Assembly (NCBI RefSeq): GCF_902635505.1
Contig: NC_045430.1
Span: 126,386,425-126,450,424, forward strand
Origin: Sarcophilus harrisii
Lineage: Eukaryota > Chordata > Mammalia > Dasyuromorphia > Dasyuridae
DNA: 64,000 nucleotides
Direction of reading: 5' to 3'
The position numbers and the translations under genes were made by a program. Below, in pieces: positions 12,239-22,979 of this stretch (within the stretch, counting starts at the first letter, position 1; each line of letters opens with the position of its first letter). Under the pieces are notes generated by a model, which was not told the DNA's origin, made no database searches, and saw only the letters and a program-made list of their open reading frames with translations.

Positions 12239-12720
12239 CTATGGGCTTTTGTAGACATGCTTATAACATTTGCTCCTCAGGTGCACACCCCAAGATATCT
12301 TCCATGTAATGTAACAGCATAACTTTTGGAAATGCTTTCTTACTAGATTAAGAGCAGCAGCCACATACATTTGACACATAACTGGGCTATTTTTCATTCC
12401 CTGTGGCAAAACTGTCCATTCATATCTTTTATAAGGCTCAGCTAAATTAACGCTGGGCACTGAAAAGGCAAATCTTTTCATATCCTCCTTATCTAGAGGG
12501 ATAGAATAGAAACAATCCTTAATGTCTATAACCCAAAGAGGACATTCTCTAGGCAATTGAGTAGAAGATGGAAGTCCAGGTTGAAGAGTCCCCATAGTTT
12601 CCATTTGTTCATTTACTTTTGTTAGATCAGTCAACATCTTCCATTTTCCAGATTTCTTTTGTACAACAAATACAGGGGAATTCCAAGGACTTAGAGAAGG
12701 TTATAAGTATCCTTGTTTAA
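12239..12720 (-). pseudogene. ERV reverse transcriptase remnant
   Basis: Viral-sense motifs: [19 protein letters not shown] and LTDLTKVN (RT fingers), [14 protein letters not shown] with the first catalytic aspartate, FAFSVPS, and [14 protein letters not shown]. This set is that of class II/betaretroviral RT. Part of pol. Fossil, broken. Confidence 0.92.
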
Positions 12721-12789
12721 GTTGCTCCTGCTCTTCCAAATTCTCTAATACCATCTTAACATGAAGTGATGTAGTGCAAGCCTTTTTCA

Positions 12790-13570
12790 GATCTTTGATA
12801 ATTTCTAGATTAAAAGGAGTGTATCTTCTCCTGCCTTGACCTGAAGAGTCAAATTCTTCAATCAGAGAATATGCTTCTATCCTCAAATCAGATGTATCCT
12901 GTCCTTTGTTAGTTTTAACTAAGGCCTTTTTCAATTGTCTCATAGGGGATGAGCAAAGCTGCTGCATGACTGGTGCAGTTGGTGTCACTGCCCTTCCCAC
13001 TCCCTTTTCCTCCATCCATGAAGGCAAAATTGAGAAAGGAGGATTAGGAGATGGGGAATACCCTAAGGGCACCTGCTCCAGTGTGGGCAGAGGTGAAACT
13101 AAGCTGGGAAAGTGAGAAGCACCACACTCTTTAAGCTCATGAGCACTGTCCTTAACTTTTTTCTTGTCCAACTCTCCATGCCTTTCAGCTGCTTTGTCAA
13201 TATCATGCCACTCCTGCTCTTTCTCCTCACACTTCCTTGTCTAGATGTCCACATTAAATTTTTTCCTTTTTTTCAGAACTTATGGATTTCTTTAAAGCCA
13301 ATTGTATTATATTATATATGAGGAATGTTTCCTCAGGAATTGAATCATGACCCTTAGCTTCATAATATTCAATTAGTTGCTCTCCCACTATTTTCCACAT
13401 ATCTAGCTCTAATTTTTCTTCCTTAGAGAATCAAGGAAACATGCACTCTAAGATATTTAAGAGTCTAGTGTCTTAGTTACCAACAAACCTTGCTTCTTTA
13501 TTAACCTAACTATGCATGCTACATACTTCCCCTGGAGTGGGGGAAGCTCTTTTCTTAGTATTTGCCCCAT
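12790..13570 (-). pseudogene. ERV gag remnants (matrix and capsid start)
   Basis: A start MGQILRKEL at 13570 fits a Gag N-terminus with a myristoylation glycine. Downstream sequence includes W.IVGEQLIEYYEAKGHDSI (near 13340-13400), like betaretroviral matrix. A proline-rich stretch (12990-13100) follows, and then RRRYTPFNLEIIKDLKKAC (near 12780-12840), like the start of capsid. The nucleocapsid and protease were not recognised. Fossil, broken. Confidence 0.75.
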
Positions 13571-13758
13571 TTCAGCTAAAAACAAAAGTGACTAGTTTAG
13601 CTTTTACCAAAGTTTCCCTCTTGTCTATTTTTGTACTCACCCTATTTCCGGGTCACAGAGACTTCTCCACTGAGCTCACAACTGCTTCAGTCAAACTGCT
13701 GAGTGTAGGTCCTTACGTCTAGAGCCTCATGCCTAGGTCCCCACATTATTCATTAAAA

Positions 13759-14178
13759 TGTATTGTCTGGACTCATTTTCTGGAGGATCTCATGATGAGC
13801 CTTGGTCTTAGGTGGAGAAGTGATGAAGGTAGGAAAGCCACTATGAGGATGGTCAAGGATGGAGTCTGGAGTCTCAAGTCTCTGAGTCTGAGATCAAGCT
13901 AGAGCACACATTTGTGTCTCCAGTCCTCTCAGCCCTTAAATACCTTAGTACAATTACATTACTACACACTGAGCATGTGCCAACTGTAGGACCATTACAT
14001 CACCATATCATACTAAGTATATGCCAACTAGATGTTGTAATCATGATGTAATCATTACATCACACTAAGTATATGTGAACTAGAGAACCATTATCTCATC
14101 AGTCACACTGAGCAAACACCCTGTTGTATCTTCAAGTATACTTTTCTCAGAGCTCCCCAATATCTGTGGTCCTCTACA
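13759..14178 (-). repeat. 5' LTR of the class II ERV
   Basis: Minus-strand start TGTAGAGGACC and end AATACA, matching the 3' LTR with scattered substitutions and small length differences. No convincing tRNA primer match was seen in the sequence that follows it in the viral sense (13700-13758). Confidence 0.92.
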
Positions 14179-14562
14179 GTAGTATATGAATGTAATGGAG
14201 TATTATTATTTTATACGAAGTGATCAACAGGATGATTTTAGAAAGGCCTGAAGAGACTTAGATGAATTGATACTAAGCAAAGTGAATAGAACCAAAAGAA
14301 AATTGTACACAGCAACAAGATTATATGATGATCAACTCTAATGGATGTGGCTCTTTTGAACAATGAAGTGATTCAGGCCATTTCCAGTAGACTTGTGATG
14401 GAGAGAACCATCTACATCCAAAAAGAAGATTGTGGGGACTGAGTGTGGTTCACAACATAGTATTTTTTACCTTTTTGTTTTTGTTTGCTTGTTTTTTCTG
14501 CTTTTTTTTCTCATTTTCTCCCTTTTGATGTGATTTTTTTTGTGCAGCATGTTAATTATAGA

Positions 14563-14590
14563 AATATATATATATATATATAATATGTAC

Positions 14591-14632
<42 letters not shown>
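14563..14632. repeat. (TA)n microsatellite
   Basis: About 70 bp of nearly pure TA repeats broken by a short 'atatgtacatatt' segment, lying in the old L1 3'UTR. Confidence 0.95.
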
Positions 14633-14634
<2 letters not shown>

Positions 14635-14768
14635 AATTACACATGCTTGAGATAGATGACTTGCTGTCTAAGGGAGGAATGGGGGAAAGGAGAGAAAATT
14701 TTGGAACACAATGTTTTGAATGTTGAAAACTACTCATATATTTTAAAAATAAAAATCTAAAAAAAAAT

Positions 14769-15266
14769 CACAATTCAAAAAACATGTACAGGAGACTCAT
14801 ATAGAGCAGAGTTATAGACTACATTTAATTGTATTTAATCTGTTCATAATGGGTGAAAACACTTCCATTTGTAAATGGGAACTGAGTCTCATGAGCAAAT
14901 AGGATTTTCTTCTGTCCATGGATCTTTTCTTCCTCTTGAAGTTCTCCTTTGGTAGCTTTGCTTCCATCCAATATATTCTTGAGGTACAGAAAGGAAATGG
15001 AAAAAGTAAAGTCAGAGGCCTCCTGACCTATATGAAATAGATTTTTTCATTTCTTATAATCTTAAAGTCATCTTTTATAATTACATAATCCAAACAAAAC
15101 TATGGAGGAAATTTAAAAAAAATGTTTATTGAAAAAAAGAACCAATAGGTCCTAAAAAAAAAAAAAAAAAAAGGAAAAGGAAACATCAGACTGTATGAAG
15201 TAGTAGTTTCAGGTAGAAAACACCTTGATCTTCCTGGAAATGCTTTTAAAAAAGATATTAGTTATA
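14769..15266. other. Unassigned sequence with a poly-A run
   Basis: No gene recognised. An A20-like run lies at 15153-15172. Sequence 14880-15010 is less AT-rich than its surroundings but has no usable open frame. Confidence 0.4.
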
Positions 15267-15272
15267 CTCATT

Positions 15273-15734
15273 TGTTACACCCCTATGGACTACTCTAACC
15301 TGATAGCTCCTCTTTGAGCTACTCTTAATACCCGTTCGTCAACTGCACGGCTAGGCCACACTTACTTGTCTTCAGGCAACAACCCGGATCCCATAGAGAC
15401 AGACCACCAGGAGGTAGGGATGAAGCGAAAGAGAACTTTATTCTTAGATAACATATATTTATACCCCCTTGAGGATCCGGGGGGAAGAGGAGGTCCTCTA
15501 GGAACCAGGACAGGCAGGTCATAACAGGATTGGCCCAAGAAGAAGGAGGGAGGCATGCTAGGCTTTGAGAGCACTAAGGAGGGAGACGTAGTACCTGGGG
15601 TCAGACACTGCCTCCTGGGGCTATGCCCTACCTTCACATAGGACTAGCCTGTGCCTCAGAACCTCTCATCCCTCAGGTCCTCCCACAGGCCTTGAGTCAC
15701 ATTCCTTGCTCCCAGAGGCTTTTTAACCCTTACA
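15273..15734 (-). mobile_element. Solo LTR, class II type, young-looking
   Basis: On the minus strand it starts TGTAAGGG and ends GTAACA. A perfect 6-bp duplication CTCATT lies on both sides (15267-15272 and 15735-15740), as class II elements make. A TATAAATA box (plus 15456-15463) and an AATAAA signal (plus 15437-15442) sit in the expected order. It is clearly GC-richer than its flanks and keeps several CpG sites, which suggests recent insertion. No internal viral sequence is adjacent, so this is what recombination between two LTRs leaves. The open frames inside it are incidental. Confidence 0.9.
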
Positions 15735-15740
15735 CTCATT

Positions 15741-16180
15741 AAAATGCTCTGCAGTGATTAAAGGATTTTTCAGAGTCCTACATTCCTGAAAAACTATATG
15801 CAAAGGAAGTTTTCCATATTGGAATTGGACTTTAGTTTGAATATTAATCACATGCATTTATAATTTTTAAATTTGTATTATAGTTATTTGTTCACCTATT
15901 AAAGAAAGAATGAAGGGTTAATCTTTCCAAAAGGTCAAAATAGTCACTTATCTTAAGCATATTGCTAAATCTTTCTGTATCTGAAATATATCTTTTTCAA
16001 TATGAAAAATTGTGCTAAGTAGTTGCTGAAGTCACTTCCAGCTTTCAACGATAAGAATAGATATAAATATAAAGATGAAGAAACAGATTGATAGATGAAT
16101 ATACCAATTTATGATTAACATATTTTAACAATATTTTAATTGTTACCTGTTTATATTTTTAAAATTTCAAGTGTCAGTGT
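15741..16180. other. AT-rich stretch, nothing recognised
   Basis: No feature could be supported. Confidence 0.45.
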
Positions 16181-16189
16181 GTTACTGAA

Positions 16190-16400
16190 AATAGAACTGG
16201 CCTCTAAGTCAAGAAGATAGAAGTTTAAATCCTACCCCTGCCACATGAGGCCTGTGTGATATTGGGCAAATTATTTATCTTTTAGCACACTGGACAACTT
16301 TCTAAGACTATAAATTTCAGTAAAGGTGCCTGCCTAAATTGGTAGAGGGAATTTCCCAACCTGTGAATTGTTTATGTTATTGATATCACAAACATAGCTC
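16190..16400 (+). repeat. tRNA-derived SINE (marsupial CORE-SINE type)
   Basis: Blocks in order: 'tggcctctaagtcaagaaga', a GTTTAAATCCTACC-like B box, 'tgtgtgatattgggcaaat', then 'aactttctaagactataaa' and 'ttggtagagggaattt'. These are the tRNA-like head and body of a common marsupial SINE. Moderately decayed. Confidence 0.75.
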
Positions 16401-16479
16401 CTATTACTGTTTTAAAATAAACACCAACTTCTTCCTATTAACCTCCCCTTCTATAAACATTCTCTTCTAAATTAAATAG

Positions 16480-16585
16480 AATCAATGAATTTATTTCTTA
16501 AATAACAAGCATGGAGGTAAGCATTGAGGATACAAATACAAAAGTAAAACAGTATCTGCTCTCAAGAAACACATTCTAATACTGC
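16480..16585. repeat. Ancient mammalian repeat fragment
   Basis: A 'ggatacaaatac...aaac agtatctgctctcaagaaac' pattern resembles an old mammalian repeat also seen at 45425 and 56210. I cannot name the family with certainty. Confidence 0.45.
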
Positions 16586-17370
16586 AAAAGAACATGTGTA
16601 ATGAGTTTTAAGCTGATGAAAAAAGCTTGTTATTGTTTAGGGTGATTCAAAAGGAAAAATAGTAAAAGTTATGATCTAGCAGTTGACTAAATAGTATGGC
16701 TCCATGGTCCACTATTTTATCGGTAGGAGTATGGTTGATGATTCTTTGCTCATCCAGGCAATGTGAGTCACTATATCATTTACCCACATGAGGGATTACC
16801 TAGTCAAGTACACACAAATTTTGGCAAAAGGATAATGGATTTGAGGTTTGGAATGGAATGATTGTACTAGAATTTCTCTTAAGACGAGTTAAAAGAAAAT
16901 TTCCTGGTTACTTTCCTTCTGGAAGTAGAAAAAGGAAGGTAATATTTGTTTTTTTTTTTTTTTTAATAGCCTTTTATTTACAGGATATATGCATGGGTAA
17001 CTTTACAGCATTAACAATTGCCAAACCTCTTGTTCCAATTTTTTACCTCTTACCCCCCCACCCCCTCCCCTAGATGGCAGGATGACCAGTAGATGTTAAA
17101 TATATTAAAATATAAATTAGATACACAATAAGTATACATGACCAAAACGTTATTTTGCTGTACAAAAAGAATCAGACTCTGAAATATTGTAGAATTAGCT
17201 TGTGAAGGAAATGAAAAATGCAGGTGTGCATAAATATAGGGATTGGGAATTCAATGTAATGGTTTTTAGTCATCACCCAGAGTTCTTTCTCTGGGCATAG
17301 CTGGTTCAGTTCATTACTGCTCCATTGGAAATGATTTGGTTGATCTCTTTGCTGAGGATGGTCAGGTCCA

Positions 17371-17853
17371 TCAGAACTGGTCATCATATAGTATTGTTGT
17401 TGAAGTATATAATGATCTCCTGGTCCTGCTCATTTCACTCAGCATCAGTTCGTGTAAGTCTCTCCAGGCCTTTCTGAAATCATCCTGTTGGTCATTTCTT
17501 ACAGAACAGTAATATTCCATAATTTTCATATACCACAATTTATTCAGCCATTCTCCAACTGATGGACATCCATTCAGTTTCCAGTTTCTAGCCACTACAA
17601 AAAGGGCTGCCACAAACATTCGTGCACATAGAGGTCCCTTTCCCTTCTTTATAATCTCTTTGGGATATAATCCCAGTAGTAACACTGCTGGATCAAAGGG
17701 TATGCACAGTTTGATAACTTTTTGAGCATAGTTCCAAACTACTCTCCAAAATGGTTGGATTCGTTCACAACTCCACCAACAATGCATCAATGTCCCAGTT
17801 TTCCCGCATCCCCTCCAACAATCATCATTATTTTTTCCTGTCATCTTAGCCAA
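17371..17853 (-). pseudogene. L1 ORF2 C-terminal domain
   Basis: A 160-residue open frame ending at the natural ORF2 stop. It holds [19 protein letters not shown], the cysteine/histidine C-terminal domain that binds nucleic acid, then IPFDPAVLLLGLYPKE, MFVAALFVVARNW, EWLNKLWYMKIMEYYCSV and ELMLSEMSRTRRS. It is the cleanest version of this region in the window and a good local reference for the others. It is in the same frame as the upstream fragment, with a single stop between them. Confidence 0.92.
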
Positions 17854-17871
17854 TCTGACAGGTGTGTAGTG

Positions 17872-18225
17872 TTATCTTAGAGTTGTCTTAATTTGCATTT
17901 CTCTTATTAATAATGACTTGGAGCATCTTTTCATATGACTAGAAATAGTTTCAATTTCTTCATCTGAGAATTGTCTGTTCATATCCTTTGACCATTTTTC
18001 AATTGGAGAATGGCTTGATTTTTTATAAATTAGAGTTAATTCTCTATATATTTTGGAAATGAGCCCTTTAGCAGAACCTTTGACTGTAAAAATATTTTCC
18101 CAGTTTATTGCTTCCCTTCTAATCTTGTCTGCATTAGTTTTGTTTGTACAAAAACTTTTCAGTTTGGTATAATTGAAATTTTCTATTTTGTGATCAGTAA
18201 TGATCTCTAGTTCTTCTTTGGTCAT
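17872..18225 (-). pseudogene. L1 ORF2 region before the cysteine domain
   Basis: Motifs NFNYTKLKSFCTNKTNADKI, NWENIFTVKGSAKGLISKIY, EKWSKDMNRQFSDEEIE and [16 protein letters not shown]. It ends at a TAA where the related copy at 44226 reads TAC, a one-base change, and ORF2 continues in the same frame at 17853. Sequence upstream to 18605 also reads as ORF2 with further stops. Confidence 0.9.
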
Positions 18226-18621
18226 AAAGACCTTCCCCTTCCACAGGTCTGAGAGGTAAACTATCCTGTGTTCCTCTAATTTATTAATAATTTCATTCTT
18301 TATACCTAGGTCATGAACCCATTTTGACCTTATCTTGGTGTACGGTGTTAAGTATGGATCAATGCCTAGTTTCTGCCATATTAGTTTCCAATTTTCCCAG
18401 CAATTTTTATCAAACAGTACGTTCTTATCCCAAAAGCTGGGATCTTTGGGTTTGTCAAAGACTAGGTTGCTATATTTGTTGACTGTTTTATCCCTTGAAC
18501 CTAATCTATTCCACTGATCAACTAATCTATTCCTTAGTTAATACCAAATAGTTTTGGTAACTGCTGCTCTATAATATAATTTTAGATCTGGTACAGCTAA
18601 GCCACAGGAAGGTAATATTTG

Positions 18622-19160
18622 AATGAAATTTAGAGACAGGTGGGAAACGGGACAACCTGGTAAGATATGGGCAGGTGATGATTTGGGAAGGAAAAACATG
18701 CAATTTTTTTCCTCTCAAGTATCCAAATAGGACGGGGACAAAAGAGGGGTTCCTATTGTAATGACCTGTTCTACATGATGCTCTCTAGCATCCACTATCT
18801 TGCTTGGTAGGAATTGAAAGGAAGCAGAGCCTGGTAAATTATGACAGAATATAGACAAGTATATATAAGCTCTTCTCTTTCAGCAAAGTGAGAATTAATT
18901 TTAAAAAATGATTCAGATCCTACAGTCTATGCTCCTTATCACCTTATCTTAATATTGCTAATTTCCAATTGCTGTTAATGGTCACTAAATTACACTTAAA
19001 AGGGATATCTCTGGAACATTGACTGACTAGAATTAGATCTTTCAACTTAAAAAAATGAAATGATTGATTGAATTCCTTTAAATTAAAAGATTAGATAACA
19101 GTTTAAAGAATAGATGGCAGTTTGCATGAAAGAAAATCTTGAAATTTTAAATGAATAACA
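18622..19160. other. Unassigned sequence
   Basis: No gene or repeat recognised. Confidence 0.4.
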
Positions 19161-19164
19161 AGTT

Positions 19165-19735
19165 AGATTGTAGTTAACAATGTGATCTGGCAGCCAAGAG
19201 GGCTGATATAATCTTAAATTGAATCAAGAAAAGCAGAGTATCCAGTAGTAGGGTAGGTCTCTTGTATGTTGTCTTATTCAGACTACATCTGTAATACTGT
19301 GGTCAATTCTAGATACAAATTTTTAGGAAAGATACAAGCTGAAAAGTACATTTTATTAGGTAATCAGTATCCTGAAGGATAACAAAATACTGTCATACCA
19401 AAATTGGTTAAAGAAATAAATAATATTTAGCTTGAATAAAAGATTGAAGGAGAGATAGAGGAATGGGAGAGGAGAAAATGGGAGAGCAGAATTCTTGAGT
19501 TTTTATGGTTGTTACATGAAAGAGAGAATTGAGTGTTCAGTCTGGTTATAGAAAGTAGAACCAGAAAAAAAGGCAAACAAGCTTGATAAATACCCTAATA
19601 ATTAGAAATATTCAGTATGAATTGGATTGCCTAAGAGGTAGGGAATGGGTCCCCTTCATTGGAAGTCTTCGAATAAAAATTGCTCTGACAGTTGTAGAGC
19701 AAATTCCCATTCACCAATTCTATGATTTTAAACAC
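19165..19735 (+). mobile_element. CR1/L3 LINE relic
   Basis: The + strand matches the late part of a CR1-type (L3) element: 'tggcagccaagagggctgat', 'cagactacatctg.aata.tgtggtcaattct', 'ttttaggaaagatac', and further on the block before the 3' end 'ttggattgcctaagaggta' and 'cattggaagtcttcg'. In less decayed copies this codes for the RT C-terminal part (AAK.ANAILG, RPHLEYC). Very old, no open frame remains. It ends just before a (TG)n run. Confidence 0.75.
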
Positions 19736-19736
19736 A

Positions 19737-19797
19737 TGTCTGTGTGTGCATGTGTGTGTGCATGTGTGTGTGCATGTGTGTGCGTGTGTGTGTGTGC
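19737..19797. repeat. (TG)n microsatellite with CATG interruptions
   Basis: About 60 bp of TG repeats regularly interrupted by 'tgcatg'. The open frame across it (CACVCACV...) is an artefact. Confidence 0.95.
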
Positions 19798-19799
19798 AG

Positions 19800-20139
19800 T
19801 ATTTCAGTGGGTTGGGGGTTGGGACTTGGATGCAAAATCATTAGCTATGATCACGTTTAGAATTGGACTTAGTTGATATTATTGTTGCTTTCTTTAAAAT
19901 ATTTTAAAAGGTACCATTCTTGAAATGGAATTTGGAGAACATAACTGTAATGCTTGTAAAACTTTCACAAAACTCAGAAAAAGATTGGCCTGCACCAGAT
20001 GAAAACATAACAGTCCTTGCCATCAAATACCAGCCATAGGAATTAGTAAAGTTTGTAGCAAAATGTTAGTAATGAAGAATTTTAAGGGATACTTTGGCTT
20101 TAAATTTAATTTTTTGGAAAAAAAATATAGATAAAATAA
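19800..20139. other. Unassigned sequence
   Basis: No feature could be supported. Confidence 0.4.
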
Positions 20140-20760
20140 ATGAACTATCACATTGAAAAAAGCCAGGGGAAAAAAGAATTCAAGTACCAGAGAATTACAA
20201 TCAGCATCATATGCAAATCAGCAGCTATGAATACAAAGGAGAAGAAAACTTAGAATAGTAATTTCTCAGCAAAATTGAGTATAATACAAATTTAAAAGGT
20301 CAGAGTTGTATACAAATTTTGCAGTTAAAGTATAGGAATTAAGAGAAAGGGTAAGACACAAATCAAAAATAATAAGAATTAAACAAGAATGAGTTGCTTA
20401 AATTCAGATGTTGGGAGATGATATATGTCTCCCCACTTAACAGTATCAAATTCATAGAGGAAGTTTAATTATATATAACTAGGAAGTGGTTTTGTTATAT
20501 CTTGATCTTAAGAGACAAATATAAGGAAGACAGAATATACTATTCTTCTCCCCCTTTCCCCCCAATCTTCTTCCATGGGGATGAATGAGCAAGAGGGAAG
20601 ATTAAGGAAAATTCTCACATAATCAGGACATAGAAATAGAGGTATGTACTATCAAGGAGAAGAGGATACAGAAAAGCAGTTGATACTTGCAAGTCATTTT
20701 CACTTGAAGTTGAGAGGGGAAGAATACATACATATATGAATGTAGGTATACATACACACA
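20140..20760 (+). mobile_element. Possible L1 ORF1-region relic
   Basis: Scattered words such as 'cagcaaaattgagtataat' and 'gaattcaagtaccagagaa' resemble the better-preserved L1 ORF1 and inter-ORF spacer at 46700-47500 and 48800-49600, in the same order. The purine-rich text downstream also fits. Too decayed to show a frame. Confidence 0.35.
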
Positions 20761-20879
20761 CAAAAAGTTGGTATGTAGATATAGTTCATTGAATTTGGAA
20801 ATATGAGGAAAAAAGGAAAAAGAAGAATTATATGGAGGGCAGGCTAAAGGAAAAACTGATCTTTAGCAAAACAAATGCT

Positions 20880-21090
20880 AAAAATTTACATTAATATTTA
20901 TAGCTTTTTGAGATGGCAAAAATTGAAACTGTGAGTATGATGATAAATTGGGAAAAAGCTGAACATATTATGGTATATCGATATTGTTTGAATGTAGACT
21001 GAAACATGCTATTTTTCCACTTCTTTCATTTTTTCTTTTATTTCAATCTTCTTGTAAAAAATAACTAACTTATAAATATTTTACCTAAGA
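20880..21090 (+). mobile_element. Old L1 3' fragment
   Basis: 'aaagctgaacatattatggtatat' resembles the L1 ORF2 C-terminus (W.NKLWYM region) seen elsewhere, followed by a T-rich 3'UTR-like tract. Weak evidence. Confidence 0.4.
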
Positions 21091-22539
21091 AAGTGGGTGA
21101 ACTTTAACCTTTTCAAATATATCTTTACAGTGATAACTCAAATTAAGAAATCTTTGCATTATAAAGCTGTTTAGAAAAAGTTGACATAAGAAGAATTCAA
21201 GTTAGTACAATCTTAATACCAGATGAGGAGCTGCCAAAAAGAGTAATAATTTTCACAGTAAAGGTCTAAGAAATATTGTTTCACGCAACTGACAGGAAGT
21301 CTAAATTCCTTGGTCTCAGTCCCAGAAAAATGAGGGAGAGATTTTTTTGGGGGGAAAGGGGGGTGGTTTATTATTTCTTGATAGTGGGAAGCAAGCTGCA
21401 CAGAAGAGAAAAGAGCACATTCTATTTAGGTGGGGATGTATAAGTAGCTCTGGGGGAAAAAAGGAGTGAAAATAGTCAAAACAAAAATCACATTATAGAA
21501 TTCAGTCTAAATAATATTATATGAGATTATCAAAAAAATCTAAATATTTTATCCAATTCAAATAATGAACCAGTTTCCTCTTGCAATTTTGGGAAAGTTG
21601 TGCTAAAAGGAAATGAATTAATATTCAGACATGGTTCAGAGATTGTAGTTATAGTCCATCTCTTCTATGTGACTTCAGACTTGAAGGAATATCAATGAGG
21701 AAAATCTGTGAAATAATTATTGCATTATGAGAAACTCATTAACACTATCTTCTTTGCCCAGTACCTAATGACATTTTCCAAATAGATCCTTCTTTTCTAG
21801 ATAGAATATTATTCCTAGGAACAAAAGTGTACAATAGAACAAAGAGTATGGATCATTTCCCTTATTGCACCACCACTGAAGCCCATTTGCAGGGTCATGA
21901 CATTTAAAAAGTTTGTTCCTCCTAAAACATCAGCAATTATCCTTTTGTCCACTAGATGGCTGTTCTGCTCCACCTTAAGGTAAAACATAACTTGTAAAAT
22001 CAGAGAATTTGACATGATTAGATCATTGAGACAAAAAGTAACATATTGCAATACTTCAAAGGATATGTAATTTCATTAATGTGGTCACTTTCGCCAACAG
22101 TACAGATCACAATCAGTTAACCTCTTTTTAAACCAATGAGATTTCTTGACTTCCTGTAAATTCTATTAATGGAGTTTGCAACAATTTTGTTAATGCAATT
22201 ATATTTATCAAGAAACCTTGCATGATTTTAAAACACATATATTTCATATCTTGTTTCAGAAGAGCTTTTAAGTCCTATCTTTGCTCAAAGTTATTGTTTA
22301 CAATTAACAAACTACATGGGTCTAATGTTTTGTATTTTTTCTACTTTTTGAGTCAATCTTGTGACTGTAAAAGTGCAAACAATTTGCAAAGGTCTTATTT
22401 TTCCTCTTCTCATATTTTTATATAATCATTAGTATCTAGGGTTGCTTTTGAGTACATAAATGAGAAAATATCTGTAAAACATAATTTTAAATTTTATTCA
22501 AATGTTAGTGGTTATTATTATTATTATCAATTATTTATA
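21091..22539. other. Mostly unique sequence
   Basis: No repeat family or exon recognised over about 1.4 kb apart from the CTCF-like site listed separately. Open frames at 21213-21401, 21815-22051 and 22222-22425 have no recognisable domain and no gene context. Confidence 0.4.
21949..21962 (+). promoter_or_regulatory. CTCF-core-like motif
   Basis: CCACTAGATGGCTG matches the CTCF core CCASYAGRKGGCRS at all but one position. It lies in non-repetitive DNA. Whether it is bound is inference only. Confidence 0.4.
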
Positions 22540-22544
22540 GAGAA

Positions 22545-22740
22545 TTCCATTTCACTGGACTTAGAATCAGGAGCATTTATCTAAATGAGTTCAAATTAGG
22601 CCTTAGACATTTTCAGTTGTGTAATTTTGAGTAAGTCACTTAGGTTTGTTTGCCTCAGTTTACTCATCTGTAAAATGAGCAAAAGAAGAGAATTGCAAAC
22701 TAGCACCTTTGGGGAAGAAAAGCCCAAATGGAGACATGAG
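22545..22740 (+). repeat. tRNA-derived SINE (CORE-SINE type)
   Basis: Recognised by 'gacttagaatcaggagca', 'gagttcaaattaggcctta' (B-box region), 'gagtaagtcacttaggtttg' and 'tcagtttactcatctgtaaaatgag', then the 'aagaaaagcccaaatggag' end. Standard marsupial SINE order. Confidence 0.85.
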
Positions 22741-22979
22741 AACTAGATAGGTTTGAAATAACACAAGGACAAAAGATGTGCTTGCAATCCAGTATCTGGT
22801 TACTTTTTAGAAAATACTTTGATAATCATATGGCCATGTAACTGGCTTCCTTTCTTAAAATTGTTATTCTAAGAAGAGGGACAGAAGCTTCACTAGATTG
22901 CCAAAAAGATCTATTAGACCTAAAAGTCTTGCTTTTGTACAAGGAGTTACCATAAAGATTTTGGAGAAGAAAGAAAATA

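Larger units (their letters stand above)
9137..14178 (-). mobile_element. Endogenous retrovirus, class II (betaretrovirus-like), two LTRs
   Basis: A provirus fossil on the minus strand, inserted in an old L1. Parts in viral order: 5' LTR 13759-14178, gag remnants about 12790-13570, pol remnants (RT, RNase H, integrase) about 10100-12720, env transmembrane remnant about 9640-10030, polypurine tract 9539-9560, 3' LTR 9137-9538. AGTATA lies at both outer edges (9131-9136, 14181-14186), a 6-bp duplication usual for betaretroviruses, though two extra bases separate it from the 5' LTR. RT motifs match ERVK/betaretroviral enzymes. It is broken many times, and the LTRs differ at roughly one base in ten by eye, so it is old. 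An L1 end sits inside it. Confidence 0.92.
6765..14768 (+). mobile_element. Old L1 split by later insertions (outer frame of a nested stack)
   Basis: An old forward L1 present in three pieces: 6765-8260, 8628-9136 and 14181-14768. The first holds reverse transcriptase sequence with the FADD active-site block at 7206-7217. Later pieces run through the KSFC/SDKGLIS region and the cysteine region (8880-8950). After the provirus the text resumes with 'agtatatgaatgtaatgg', which continues the L1 word broken at 9136, and ends in a 3'UTR and AAAATAAAAATCTAAAAA tail. The gap contents are a reversed L1 end (8261-8627) and the provirus (9137-14178). Many stops and indels mark it as old. Confidence 0.85.
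16949..18605 (-). mobile_element. Young L1, 5'-truncated, with 16-bp target duplication
   Basis: A 1.65-kb reversed L1 of group (i). It begins with a T17-18 tail, then the AATAAAAGGCTATT end read in reverse, 3'UTR to about 17370, and ORF2 onward to 18605. The flanks carry identical 'aggaaggtaatatttg' at 16933-16948 and 18606-18621. The perfect duplication, long pure tail and nearly open ORF2 show a recent insertion. The 5' end stops within ORF2, upstream of the KW.HDL..KNE block, so it is dead on arrival. Confidence 0.96.

Noticed and set aside
12906-13115. Forward frame opposite the ERV gag
   Set aside because: Antisense shadow of the gag remnant.
13700-13758. Primer binding site for a specific tRNA next to the 5' LTR
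   Set aside because: A TGGGGACC word is present, but it is not adjacent to the LTR edge and does not clearly match a tRNA 3' end that I know.
15325-15637. Two proline/glycine-containing reverse frames
   Set aside because: They lie wholly within the solo LTR and owe their length to its higher GC content.
19583-19876. 97-residue frame rich in CACV
   Set aside because: Created by the (TG)n microsatellite.
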